DNA of 12,922 bases from Dehalococcoidia bacterium. Lineage in GTDB: Bacteria; Chloroflexota; Dehalococcoidia; SAR202; UBA11138. Position 1 is the first letter of the stretch. Each line of letters begins with the position of its first letter. The stretch covers positions 1 to 12,922 of the forward strand of contig JAAXHY010000401.1 in assembly GCA_012270665.1 (NCBI GenBank). Reading direction: 5' to 3'. Under the pieces are notes generated by a model, which was not told the DNA's origin, made no database searches, and worked only from the letters and a program-made list of their open reading frames with translations. Shown in pieces: positions 6,138 through 12,922 of the stretch. The position numbers and the translations under genes are program-made.

Positions 6138-9100
6138 GTGCGTAATCCCGCTGACGATAGCGTGGCGCGGTCTGAAGGGCGCGACCTGAGTAGCCGGACC
6201 GCGCTCTGGGGGCTCTCCATAGTCTTGTTGCTCGCTCTCTCGCTGCGCCTGTACGGCCTCGACTGGGATGATGGCTTTTCCTGGACTCCCCACCCCGACG
6301 AGCGGGCGATCATGTTCAAGGTCGTCGAACTGTCCTTCCCGGGTATTTCCGACCTACCCTTGCTGCTGAACGCCGACGAAAGCCCGTGGAACCCCCGCTG
6401 GTTCCCTTATGGCAGCTTTCCCATATACGTTCTCAAGATAACCGGCGTGTTCAGCGGTTACATTCCGGGACTCGACCCAAACGATCTGCGTGTTCCCGGA
6501 CGGGCCGTCTCCGCGCTCGCCGACGTTGCTACCATCGCGCTCGTCTATGCTCTCGGAGCGATGGTCTGGTCCCGGAGGGTCGGCCTGCTGGCCTCCGCGC
6601 TGGTTGCGATAGCTGTAATCCACATACAGCTAAGCCACTTCTTCGCGGTGGACACCCTCATGGCGCTGCTCTGCTTCGCGTCGCTTCTCTTCCTGGTAAG
6701 AGTTGCGCGCGCTGGCAGGTTGAGCGATTCCCTTCTGGCCGGACTGTTTCTTGGCCTCGGCCTGGCGACCAAGATAAGCGTCGCCCCCATACTCGCCGCC
6801 TACGTCGTCGCCCACTTCATCGCCGCTTTCGGTCTCGCGGACTCGGACGATTCGCGGAACGTACCGTTCACCGACCGTATATCCAACGCCATTGGCAACG
6901 CTGTACTGGGCGGCCTTGTAATCATTCTGTCCTTCTTCATTGCCCAGCCCTACGCTCTGCTGGACTGGGAACGCTTCTCAGCCGACATCATCGAACAGTC
7001 CGAAATGGTGCGCCGCATCAGGGACTATCCATACACTCGACAGTACATTGACACCACTCCTTATCTGTATCACGTTCAGCAACTGTCCGTCTGGGGTCTC
7101 GGTCTGCCTCTCGGCATCGTCGCTTGGGCTGGCGCGCTCTACGCCGCGCTGCGCGGTCTTAGGCTCTCGTGGACGCTGACCTACCTGCTCGTTGGCGTGT
7201 GTCTGCCCGCCGCGATTCTGATTGTGTCTGACAGCTTCGCCGGAATCGTCCTGTCTTCCGCAATCGCGGTAGGCGCGCTCCTGGTCACGCTCCCAATCCG
7301 CAGCCCCGACACACGAATAACCACCCTGTTGCTGAGTTGGGTTATCCCATACTTCCTGATTACGGGCGCGTTCGACGTCAAGTTCATGCGCTACATGATC
7401 CCCATTACGCCGTTCCTGCTGCTGTTCGGCGCGAAGATGCTGTTGGATATTTGGCGCGCCACTGGCCGACTCGCCGGTAGTGTCAGGTTATCGGCTCGAG
7501 CGATGATGGGATTGTTCGGAGCGCTCGCTTTCGCCGCCACTCTCTTCTACGCCGTCTCTTACCTCGGCATATACGCCGAAACCCATTCCGCCGTTCGCGC
7601 TGGGGAGTGGATCAGGTCGAACGCGCCCCGCGACTCACTGATACTCAGAGAGCATTGGGACGAAGGCGTCCCAGGCCTCCATGGGTACAAATTTGAGGAC
7701 CTGGAACTCTACAACCGCGATAGCGAAACGAAACTCTCGACCATAAGCGACAAGCTCGCGTCCGCCGACTACATCCTCATTTACAGCAACCGCCTCTACG
7801 GAACCATCCCGCGCCTCCCCGAACGCTACCCGGTGAGCCGCGAATACTACAAACAACTCTTCTCCGGCGGACTCGGCTACTCGCTGGAAGCTCATTTCGA
7901 CGCTCACCCGAATCTCTTTGGCGTAGGCTTTCTGGATGACACCCTTGGACGCCCCGACTTGCCCGTACCCGTCGGCTTGGAGCGATCCGATCCATATCCC
8001 GTATCTCTGAATCTCGGATTCGCGGACGAGAGCTTCTCCGTTTACGACCACCCGAAACTGCTTCTCTTCCGAAATCAAGACCGGCTGGACTCACAGACGA
8101 TCTACGACCGCGTTCTCGAATCGTCGGGCGGATTCCCAACCGGGCAGTCTGGATTGCCGGCCCCACCACCCGAATCCGGTAACTCGCGCCAACTCATGCT
8201 TTCACCCGATCAGTCAGAGGCCCGGCAGACAGGCGGGACCTGGACTGACATCATCAACCCCGACCGTCGCGCGGACTGGATATCGGTCGCCATATGGATC
8301 GTCGTCGCCGAAATCATAGCGCTGATTGTCTTCCCTCTCGCCTTCGTAGTGTTCCGGCCGATCACAGACAGAGGCTGGCTGTTTTCCAAGGGATTGGGGC
8401 TGCTGTTGATTGGTCTCGCCGTTTGGCTGCTGTCCAGTCTGGAGCTCATGGCCTTCACCCGCGCGGCTGTAATCGCTGGAGCGGTAGCGCTGTCCTTGGT
8501 CAACCTCGCGCTCTTGGTTATGAAGTGGGAAGAAGTCCGCGCCTTCTTCGAGGAGCGCTGGAAGACTATCCTTGTTGCGGAATTGGTATTTCTCGCCGCA
8601 TTCGCGGTGTTTGTCCTGGTCCGAATGGCCAACCCCGACCTTTGGCACCCGTACAGGGGCGGGGAGAAGCCAATGGACATGGCCTACCTGAACGCGGTTC
8701 TCAAATCGAGCTATATGCCTCCCTACGACCCCTGGTTCGGGGGCGGCTATATCAACTACTACTACTGGGGCCAATTCATCGTCGGGATGTTGATACACGC
8801 CACCGGTATCGCGCCCGAGATAGCCCTGAACCTCGCCGTGCCGCTCTTCTTCGCCATGACCGCCTCCTTCGCTTACTCGGTCGTTTACAACCTTGCCAGC
8901 GCCGCCCGGGACAGAGGATTGGTCTCCGGTGGAATCTCCCCCATACTCGCGGGCCTCCTAGGAGCGCTGTTCGTCGTCGTTCTCGGCAACCTCGATGGCG
9001 CGATACAGCTCGCGCAGGGCGCGTGGCGCGCAATAGTTGAGAGCGCGCCGATGGGCGAATTCGACTTCTGGCGTTCCAGCCGCATGATGCCCCCCGATCC

Positions 9101-10673
9101 ACCCGGTAACGAGATAACCGAGTTCCCGTTCTTCACATTCCTGTTCGCCGACCCGCACGCGCACCTGTGGGCGCTGCCGTTCACGGTCCTGTGCATAGGG
9201 ATCTGTGCCGCGCTCATATTGGGCATTGAGTCACGCGCCGGACGGGATTCCTTCTGGAGCGCCGAGCAGTTGTTGAGGATTGCCATCCTCGGCATAGCAA
9301 TCGGCGCGCTGAGGCTTCTGAACACCTGGGACTACCCGACCTACCTGCTGTTCGGTGTGGCTACCGTGGCGATTGGTGAGCGCCTTGCTCAGGGGGGCCT
9401 TTCGTCCTTGATGCTGCTGCGGACGGGTTTCAAGGCCGCGCTCGTATTCATCGTTGGATATGCGGCCTTCCTGCCCTACCACCTGTACTACGAAACCTTC
9501 TTCAGCAGCGTGGAAAGAACCACCAACACGACACCTTTGTGGCAATTCCTGGCAATCACCGGGCTGTTTGTGTTCGTCATCGGCTCGTTCTACCTCTGGC
9601 AGCTGCGCGGCGTTCTGACCTCGAGTCGTTCGGCAATACGACCTGCCTTTGACTCCCTGGTGGACATTCTCTCCGAGCGTCGGACGAATCCTGCGCCCCA
9701 GGTTGGGCCATGGACTCTGCTCGCGCTGATCACGTCTGCTCTCGCGGCAGGCTATGTCCTGACCGCTCTGGCATACGGCTACGGCGCGGGAGGCACGATT
9801 ATATTTGCAATCGCGCTTATCGCGCTGCTTGCAGCCGTGGTCTTGCGCGCTCTTGCGAACCCCAAGCGCGAGACGCCGGTCACGCTGTTCGTCTCTCTCA
9901 TGGCCGGAACCGCTCTTGCCCTGGTGCTTGGACTCGACCTATTCAGGGTCGAGGGCGACATCGAGCGTATGAATAGCGTCTTCAAATTCTATATGCAGGT
10001 ATGGGTACTACTCGCTCTCGCCGCCGCCTACATGGTCTGGAGAATGTTCGCCTCAGATATGTTCAACGGAGCGAGACCCTGGGGATACCGATACGTCTGG
10101 GCTGGCGGCTTGGCCGTCCTGCTAATCAGCGCGTCGGTTTATCCCGTTCTTGGGACGCAGGACAGGCTGCGAGACCGCTTCAACGGCAACGTCACTCCGC
10201 TGACGCTGGATGGCCTCGCCTACATCGAGGGAACGATCTACAACGAACCCGAAGGCCCGGTTGACCTCCAGGCCGACTTCGAGGGCATCCGTTGGCTGCG
10301 CGAAAACGTTCAGGGTTCGCCGATTGTCTTGGAGGCCAACACGCCCACGTATCGCTGGGGAGGCCGCGTTTCCATACACACCGGACTGCCCAGCGTCGTC
10401 GGCTGGCAGTGGCACCAGCAGCAGCAGCGCTGGAACTATCGTCAGATGGTCACGCCCCGGATACGTGACGTCGAGCGCATCTACTCCACCCAGGACATTT
10501 CGGTTGCCAGGGACTTACTGGCGCAATATGGCGTCGAATACATCTATGTGGGCCAGCTCGAAAGGTCGTACTATTCCCCGGAGGGGATCGCCAAGTTCGA
10601 CTCTGGCATGGCGCCTTACCTGAGCAAGGTCTTCCAATCAGAACAGGTATCCATCTACCAGATCCTGAACTGA
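6138..10673 (+). CDS. Fused GT39-like / DUF2298 (YYY) multi-pass membrane protein
   Basis: The 1511-residue protein has two membrane blocks. The first (about 20-475) starts with a helix at 22-42. It then shows 'HPDE' (52-55), the acidic loop motif of GT39/ArnT-type GT-C glycosyltransferases, with about ten further hydrophobic segments and a soluble domain at about 476-712. The second block (about 714-1340) has the DUF2298 / Chlor_Arch_YYY hallmarks: 'GEKPMDMAYLNA' (842-853), 'GGYINYYYWGQ' (869-879) with the YYYxG motif, 'FADPHAHLWALP' (1003-1014) and 'ERMNSVFKFYMQ' (1276-1287). A second soluble domain (about 1340-1511) ends the protein. It probably moves sugars from a lipid-phosphate donor outside the membrane. 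Donor and acceptor are unknown. The start is GTG 6138-6140, two bases after the rbsK stop, with AAGG at 6128-6131. It is the third gene of the HAD-rbsK unit. Confidence 0.92.
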   Translation: MRNPADDSVARSEGRDLSSRTALWGLSIVLLLALSLRLYGLDWDDGFSWTPHPDERAIMFKVVELSFPGISDLPLLLNADESPWNPRWFPYGSFPIYVLKITGVFSGYIPGLDPNDLRVPGRAVSALADVATIALVYALGAMVWSRRVGLLASALVAIAVIHIQLSHFFAVDTLMALLCFASLLFLVRVARAGRLSDSLLAGLFLGLGLATKISVAPILAAYVVAHFIAAFGLADSDDSRNVPFTDRISNAIGNAVLGGLVIILSFFIAQPYALLDWERFSADIIEQSEMVRRIRDYPYTRQYIDTTPYLYHVQQLSVWGLGLPLGIVAWAGALYAALRGLRLSWTLTYLLVGVCLPAAILIVSDSFAGIVLSSAIAVGALLVTLPIRSPDTRITTLLLSWVIPYFLITGAFDVKFMRYMIPITPFLLLFGAKMLLDIWRATGRLAGSVRLSARAMMGLFGALAFAATLFYAVSYLGIYAETHSAVRAGEWIRSNAPRDSLILREHWDEGVPGLHGYKFEDLELYNRDSETKLSTISDKLASADYILIYSNRLYGTIPRLPERYPVSREYYKQLFSGGLGYSLEAHFDAHPNLFGVGFLDDTLGRPDLPVPVGLERSDPYPVSLNLGFADESFSVYDHPKLLLFRNQDRLDSQTIYDRVLESSGGFPTGQSGLPAPPPESGNSRQLMLSPDQSEARQTGGTWTDIINPDRRADWISVAIWIVVAEIIALIVFPLAFVVFRPITDRGWLFSKGLGLLLIGLAVWLLSSLELMAFTRAAVIAGAVALSLVNLALLVMKWEEVRAFFEERWKTILVAELVFLAAFAVFVLVRMANPDLWHPYRGGEKPMDMAYLNAVLKSSYMPPYDPWFGGGYINYYYWGQFIVGMLIHATGIAPEIALNLAVPLFFAMTASFAYSVVYNLASAARDRGLVSGGISPILAGLLGALFVVVLGNLDGAIQLAQGAWRAIVESAPMGEFDFWRSSRMMPPDPPGNEITEFPFFTFLFADPHAHLWALPFTVLCIGICAALILGIESRAGRDSFWSAEQLLRIAILGIAIGALRLLNTWDYPTYLLFGVATVAIGERLAQGGLSSLMLLRTGFKAALVFIVGYAAFLPYHLYYETFFSSVERTTNTTPLWQFLAITGLFVFVIGSFYLWQLRGVLTSSRSAIRPAFDSLVDILSERRTNPAPQVGPWTLLALITSALAAGYVLTALAYGYGAGGTIIFAIALIALLAAVVLRALANPKRETPVTLFVSLMAGTALALVLGLDLFRVEGDIERMNSVFKFYMQVWVLLALAAAYMVWRMFASDMFNGARPWGYRYVWAGGLAVLLISASVYPVLGTQDRLRDRFNGNVTPLTLDGLAYIEGTIYNEPEGPVDLQADFEGIRWLRENVQGSPIVLEANTPTYRWGGRVSIHTGLPSVVGWQWHQQQQRWNYRQMVTPRIRDVERIYSTQDISVARDLLAQYGVEYIYVGQLERSYYSPEGIAKFDSGMAPYLSKVFQSEQVSIYQILN

Positions 10674-10697
10674 CGCAAGCCTAAGCGGAGTAACCCC

Positions 10698-10907
10698 ATG
10701 TGCAGAAGCATAAAGAAACTCAGAAACGCTGACCGCCCCGCGACCGACGAAGAGATACGCGAGGCCGCGCTCCAGTTCGTCCGCAAGATAAGCGGATACA
10801 GGAAGCCGTCTAGGGTCAACGAAGCGGTATTCGATCACGCGGTAGAAGACATAGCCGTCGTGTCCCGAAGGATGCTCGATTCGCTGAAAGTCGGCGCGCG
10901 GAGTTGA
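10698..10907 (+). CDS. DUF2277 family small protein
   Basis: This 69-residue protein matches the pattern of DUF2277: it begins 'MCRSIKKLRN', has 'ATDEEIREAALQFVRKISG' in the middle and 'KPSRVNEAVFDHAVEDIA' after it. No function is established for the family. The sequence is basic and mostly helical, without a signal peptide or membrane segment. C2 near the start is a constant feature of the family. The start is well supported by GGAG at 10687-10690, seven bases before ATG. It follows the membrane protein stop by 24 bases and is likely the last gene of that unit. The converging SDR gene ends only 6 bases away, so there is no room for a separate terminator between them. Confidence 0.9.
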   Translation: MCRSIKKLRNADRPATDEEIREAALQFVRKISGYRKPSRVNEAVFDHAVEDIAVVSRRMLDSLKVGARS

Positions 10908-10913
10908 CCTCGG

Positions 10914-11678
10914 TTACTGCGCCGTCGCGCCTCCGTCTATGATAAGCGGCTGTCCGGTCATGAACGACGATTCGTCCGACGCCAGGAACAGCGCGCCGTA
11001 GGCGATCTCTTTCGGCTGGCCGAACCGTTTCATGAAGTTCGAGTTCGCCGCGTCCGACAGGAACTTCTCCCGATCCTCGCCTGTGAACCGGCGGTGCTGC
11101 TCGGTCGCCTGCGTTAGTATCGCGCCCGGGCAAACACAGTTCACCCTTATGTTATCCGGCGCGAGGTCCATAGCCAGGCAGCGAGTAAGTTGAAGCAACG
11201 CCCCCTTCGATGTGTTGTAAGGCACGAATGCGGGCTGCGCTATGAAACTCGACACCGACGCTATGTTCACGATAGAGCCGCCGCCCGCTGCCTTCATAGG
11301 CCCCAGCGCGTGCTTCACCATGTACGAAGGCCCCAGCACGTTCACTCCGAGGACTCTCTGCCACTCCGCGTCCGTAATATCCTGCACCTCACCGAACACG
11401 AACGCCGCCGCATCGTTCACCAGCGCGTTCAGCGCCCCGTACTCCGACACCGCCCTCTCCACGAGAGCTTGAGCCTGAGACTCTTGCGACACGTCGGTCG
11501 GGATGAATATCGCGCCCCCGCCCGCATCCTCGATTAGCCCCGCTGTCTCCCGTCCGCCCTCCACGTCAATATCCCCAATCACGACCCTTGCGCCCTCTTC
11601 CGCGAACACTTCGCATATCGCGCGCCCTATACCCGCCGCCCCGCCGGTAACGATAGCGACTTTATTTTCGAGTCTCAT
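10914..11678 (-). CDS. SDR family NAD(P)-dependent oxidoreductase
   Basis: This 254-residue classical SDR has cofactor motif 'TGGAAGIG' (11-18), D36 at the end of strand 2 (suggesting NAD rather than NADP) and 'TDVS' (61-64). 'VNDAAAF' (87-93) stands in place of the usual NNAG. The catalytic residues are N113, S141, Y154 and K158 ('YNTSKGA'), followed by 'NCVCPGAILT' and a final 'MTGQPLIIDGG'. SDRs of this type oxidise sugars, sugar acids or other secondary alcohols. The gene follows the L-rhamnose mutarotase gene after 21 bases, so a substrate such as L-rhamnose or L-fucose (1-dehydrogenase step) is a reasonable but unproven guess. ATG 11676-11678 is preceded by a GCGGGA-type ribosome site at 11685-11690. 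Residue 89 is Asp where most SDRs have Asn. Confidence 0.92.
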   Translation of the reverse strand: MRLENKVAIVTGGAAGIGRAICEVFAEEGARVVIGDIDVEGGRETAGLIEDAGGGAIFIPTDVSQESQAQALVERAVSEYGALNALVNDAAAFVFGEVQDITDAEWQRVLGVNVLGPSYMVKHALGPMKAAGGGSIVNIASVSSFIAQPAFVPYNTSKGALLQLTRCLAMDLAPDNIRVNCVCPGAILTQATEQHRRFTGEDREKFLSDAANSNFMKRFGQPKEIAYGALFLASDESSFMTGQPLIIDGGATAQ

Positions 11679-11699
11679 ATCAAATCCCGCCTGTCTCGG

Positions 11700-12005
11700 T
11701 CACTCCGTATGAAATACCTCTTCCAGTTCCACCATCATCTCATCCGGCTTCGCTCCGGGCGGAATCTCGAAATATGGCGCCATGAACTCCTGCCAGCGCG
11801 CGTTGGCGTCCTCGCCCGACATACCCTCCAGCGCCGCGGCGAAGTCCTCCTCTGCCTCGAAGTACCCGAACAGCAGCCCATCCTCCCGCGCGAACAGCGA
11901 ATAGTTCCTCCACCCGTTGCGCCGCAGAGCGTCTAACATCTCCGGCCACACACTCCGGTGATGTTCCTTGTACTCGTCAAGCATGTCCTGCCTGACCTTC
12001 AGCAA
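11700..12005 (-). CDS. rhaM: L-rhamnose mutarotase
   Basis: The protein belongs to the small ferredoxin-like rhamnose mutarotase family, which interconverts alpha and beta anomers of L-rhamnose. From the TTG at 12003-12005 it has 101 residues: 'LKVRQDMLDEYKEHH' with Y12 and H16 at the places of the E. coli RhaM active-site Tyr and His, then 'WPEMLDALRRNGWRNYSLF', 'GLLFGYFEAEED', and a C-terminal 'ELEEVFHTE'. E. coli RhaM has 104 residues. The conserved first strand begins earlier than this TTG: the in-frame codons just upstream encode K-R-V-G-F, as in family members that start 'MKRVGF', but the codon in the start position is ATC (12021-12023). No ATG, GTG or TTG lies further upstream in the same frame. 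The coordinates use the first standard start. The real protein is probably 107 residues. It is followed after 21 bases by the SDR gene. Confidence 0.88.
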   Translation of the reverse strand: MLKVRQDMLDEYKEHHRSVWPEMLDALRRNGWRNYSLFAREDGLLFGYFEAEEDFAAALEGMSGEDANARWQEFMAPYFEIPPGAKPDEMMVELEEVFHTE

Positions 12006-12074
12006 GAACCCAACTCTCTTGATGATGACTCTCCAAGTGAAATACGCGAGATTAGGGTAGGGGGTTGGAAGGGA

Positions 12075-12149
12075 TGGAGCGGGAGACGGGATTCGAACCC
12101 GCGACAGCCTGCTTGGAAGGCAGGGACTCTACCACTGAGCTACTCCCGC
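12075..12149 (-). tRNA. tRNA-Gly (anticodon TCC), CCA encoded
   Basis: The minus strand folds as a complete tRNA. The acceptor stem is GCGGGAG/CTCCCGC. The D arm is GCTC-AGTGGTA-GAGT. The anticodon arm is CCTGC-CTTCCAA-GCAGG, giving anticodon TCC (Gly, GGA codons). The variable loop has 5 bases, and the T arm is GCGGG-TTCGAAT-CCCGT. U73 is followed by a genomic CCA at 12075-12077. The body is 72 bases with only G-T wobbles at the stem ends. It sits 69 bases upstream of the first standard rhaM start on the same strand. No clear promoter or terminator was recognised. Confidence 0.97.
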
Positions 12150-12183
12150 TCTACACCAGAATCATACCACAACGTCATAGCGA

Positions 12184-12204
12184 ATTGTAGCCGTGTGATA
12201 CAAT
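12184..12204. repeat. Inverted repeat ATTGTA-N9-TACAAT upstream of crotonase gene
   Basis: ATTGTA (12184-12189) and TACAAT (12199-12204) are exact inverted copies 9 bases apart, in the 102-base divergent gap between the tRNA and the crotonase-family gene. TACAAT resembles a -10 box on the plus strand, and the left arm read on the minus strand gives the same hexamer toward the tRNA. No good -35 box lies at 17 bases for either. It could be an operator or a pair of divergent -10 boxes; chance is also possible. Confidence 0.25.
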
Positions 12205-12251
12205 ACGCCCGCTTAGACTCAACCTTCTCAAATCTCGCAAAGGGTATAGAA

Positions 12252-12922
12252 ATGACCTATGAATTCATCGAATACGACGCATCGGACGGCATCGGGCGCG
12301 TCTTCCTCGCCAGGCCCCAGAAGCTCAACGCCCTCAGTCGCGATCTCCAGGCCGAGCTCGTGGACTGTATGCAAGTGTTGGACGACGACCCCGATGTTCG
12401 TGTTATGACGCTCATGGGCAGGGGAAGGGCCTTCTGCGCTGGATACGACATCACTCCTCCCGCTACCCCCGAGGCCGAAGTCACCGCTCAGGCCGCCCGG
12501 GACAACATCCGCGTGGACATCCACCGCATGAAACAGACCCCAAACACCATGGCCAGCATACTCAACCTGAGCAAACCTGTCATCGCCGGCATACACGGCT
12601 ACTGCATCGCCGGAGGCACCGACCTCGCCATGCACTGCGACATCTCCATCGCCGCTGACGACGCCCAGATAGGCTTCCCACCCGTGCGCTCGATGGGCGC
12701 GCCGCCCACCCATATGTGGACCTACATGGTCGGACCGCAGTGGGCCAAGTGGTTCCTGCTCACAGGCGAGTCCATTTCCGGCAGGCGCGCGGAGGAAATC
12801 GGACTCGTCTGGAAGTCCGTCCCGCGTGACCAGCTTGAAGACACAGTTGAGGAACTCGCCCGGACCATGGCCAGAATCCCCTGGGAACTCCTCGCTGCCA
12901 ACAAGAGCATCGTCAACAAGGC
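12252..12922 (+). CDS. Enoyl-CoA hydratase/isomerase (crotonase) family protein, 3' end outside window
   Basis: The first 223 residues of a crotonase-fold protein are present, and the frame stays open to the right edge. The N-terminal strand 'IGRVFLARPQKLNALSRDL' (14-32) is followed by oxyanion-hole segment one, 'GRAFCAGYDI' (58-67), and segment two, 'IHGYCIAGGTDLAMHCDISIA' (114-134). The two Glu residues of a true enoyl-CoA hydratase are not found. The first is replaced by D124 in GGTDLA. The second position lies in 'GFPPVRSMG' (141-149), where Pro/Val stand. The family binds acyl-CoA thioesters, but this member may isomerise, hydrolyse or cleave C-C bonds rather than hydrate. The start is supported by AAGGG at 12240-12244, seven bases before ATG 12252. 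The 'FPPVRSMGAPPTHMW' segment recalls EchA-like proteins annotated only at family level. Substrate unknown. Confidence 0.9.
   Translation, partial: MTYEFIEYDASDGIGRVFLARPQKLNALSRDLQAELVDCMQVLDDDPDVRVMTLMGRGRAFCAGYDITPPATPEAEVTAQAARDNIRVDIHRMKQTPNTMASILNLSKPVIAGIHGYCIAGGTDLAMHCDISIAADDAQIGFPPVRSMGAPPTHMWTYMVGPQWAKWFLLTGESISGRRAEEIGLVWKSVPRDQLEDTVEELARTMARIPWELLAANKSIVNK

Noticed and set aside
10416..10427. Four CAG triplets in a row
   Set aside because: They encode a short Gln run inside the conserved C-terminal domain of the membrane protein. Too short to be a meaningful microsatellite.
12228..12713. 161-codon frame on the - strand opposite the crotonase gene
   Set aside because: Product is rich in His, Val and Gly without domain features. 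The crotonase frame is clear on the other strand.
1..12922. Mobile elements, CRISPR arrays, phage genes or a biosynthetic cluster
   Set aside because: No transposase, integrase, direct repeat array, phage structural gene or assembly-line enzyme was found. The only accessory-type element is the HicAB pair at the left edge.

Overview
The window is a gene-dense, fairly GC-rich bacterial chromosome segment. No insertion sequence, prophage, CRISPR array or rRNA was seen. The best pointer to its source is a 1511-residue membrane protein at 6138-10673 with the YYYWG motif of the DUF2298 / 'Chlor_Arch_YYY' family, which is mostly known from Chloroflexota and some archaea. It occurs with an enolase-superfamily gene, a DUF2277 gene and several sugar-catabolism enzymes. 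This fits a Chloroflexota genome, perhaps a SAR202 or Dehalococcoidia-type lineage. The assignment is an inference from family content, not a search result.

Left part (1-2447, + strand): the 3' end of a hicA toxin gene runs into hicB. Two bases after hicB comes a mandelate racemase/muconate lactonizing enzyme-type gene, and 44 bases later a SAM-dependent methyltransferase gene. A convergent minus-strand pair follows (2491-4169): a uronate dehydrogenase-like SDR gene upstream of an isocitrate lyase/PEP mutase-type lyase gene. The roughly 190-base divergent region 4170-4357 holds a possible 30-residue membrane peptide gene, two stacked inverted repeats and a weak promoter candidate.

Centre (4358-10907, + strand): a tight run of a Cof-type HAD phosphatase, ribokinase (ATGA overlap with the HAD gene), the giant fused GT39/DUF2298 membrane protein (2-base gap) and a small DUF2277 gene (24-base gap). 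The spacing suggests one operon joining sugar-phosphate handling to an envelope glycosyltransferase-like protein.

Right part: a minus-strand pair, L-rhamnose mutarotase followed by an NAD-type SDR dehydrogenase (11678 down to 10914), lies downstream of a minus-strand tRNA-Gly(TCC). A crotonase-family gene on the + strand runs off the right edge.

Taken together, the mutarotase, SDR, uronate dehydrogenase-like protein, MR-type enolase and aldol-type lyase suggest oxidative, non-phosphorylating use of deoxy sugars and uronic acids. The parts are spread over separate transcription units, so a single pathway is only a hypothesis. No stretch above 300 bases lacks a gene. I did not find strong evidence for a wholly new system. 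The most unusual points are the missing start codon of the mutarotase, the palindromic divergent region with its small ORF, and the non-canonical catalytic residues in the enolase and crotonase homologues.
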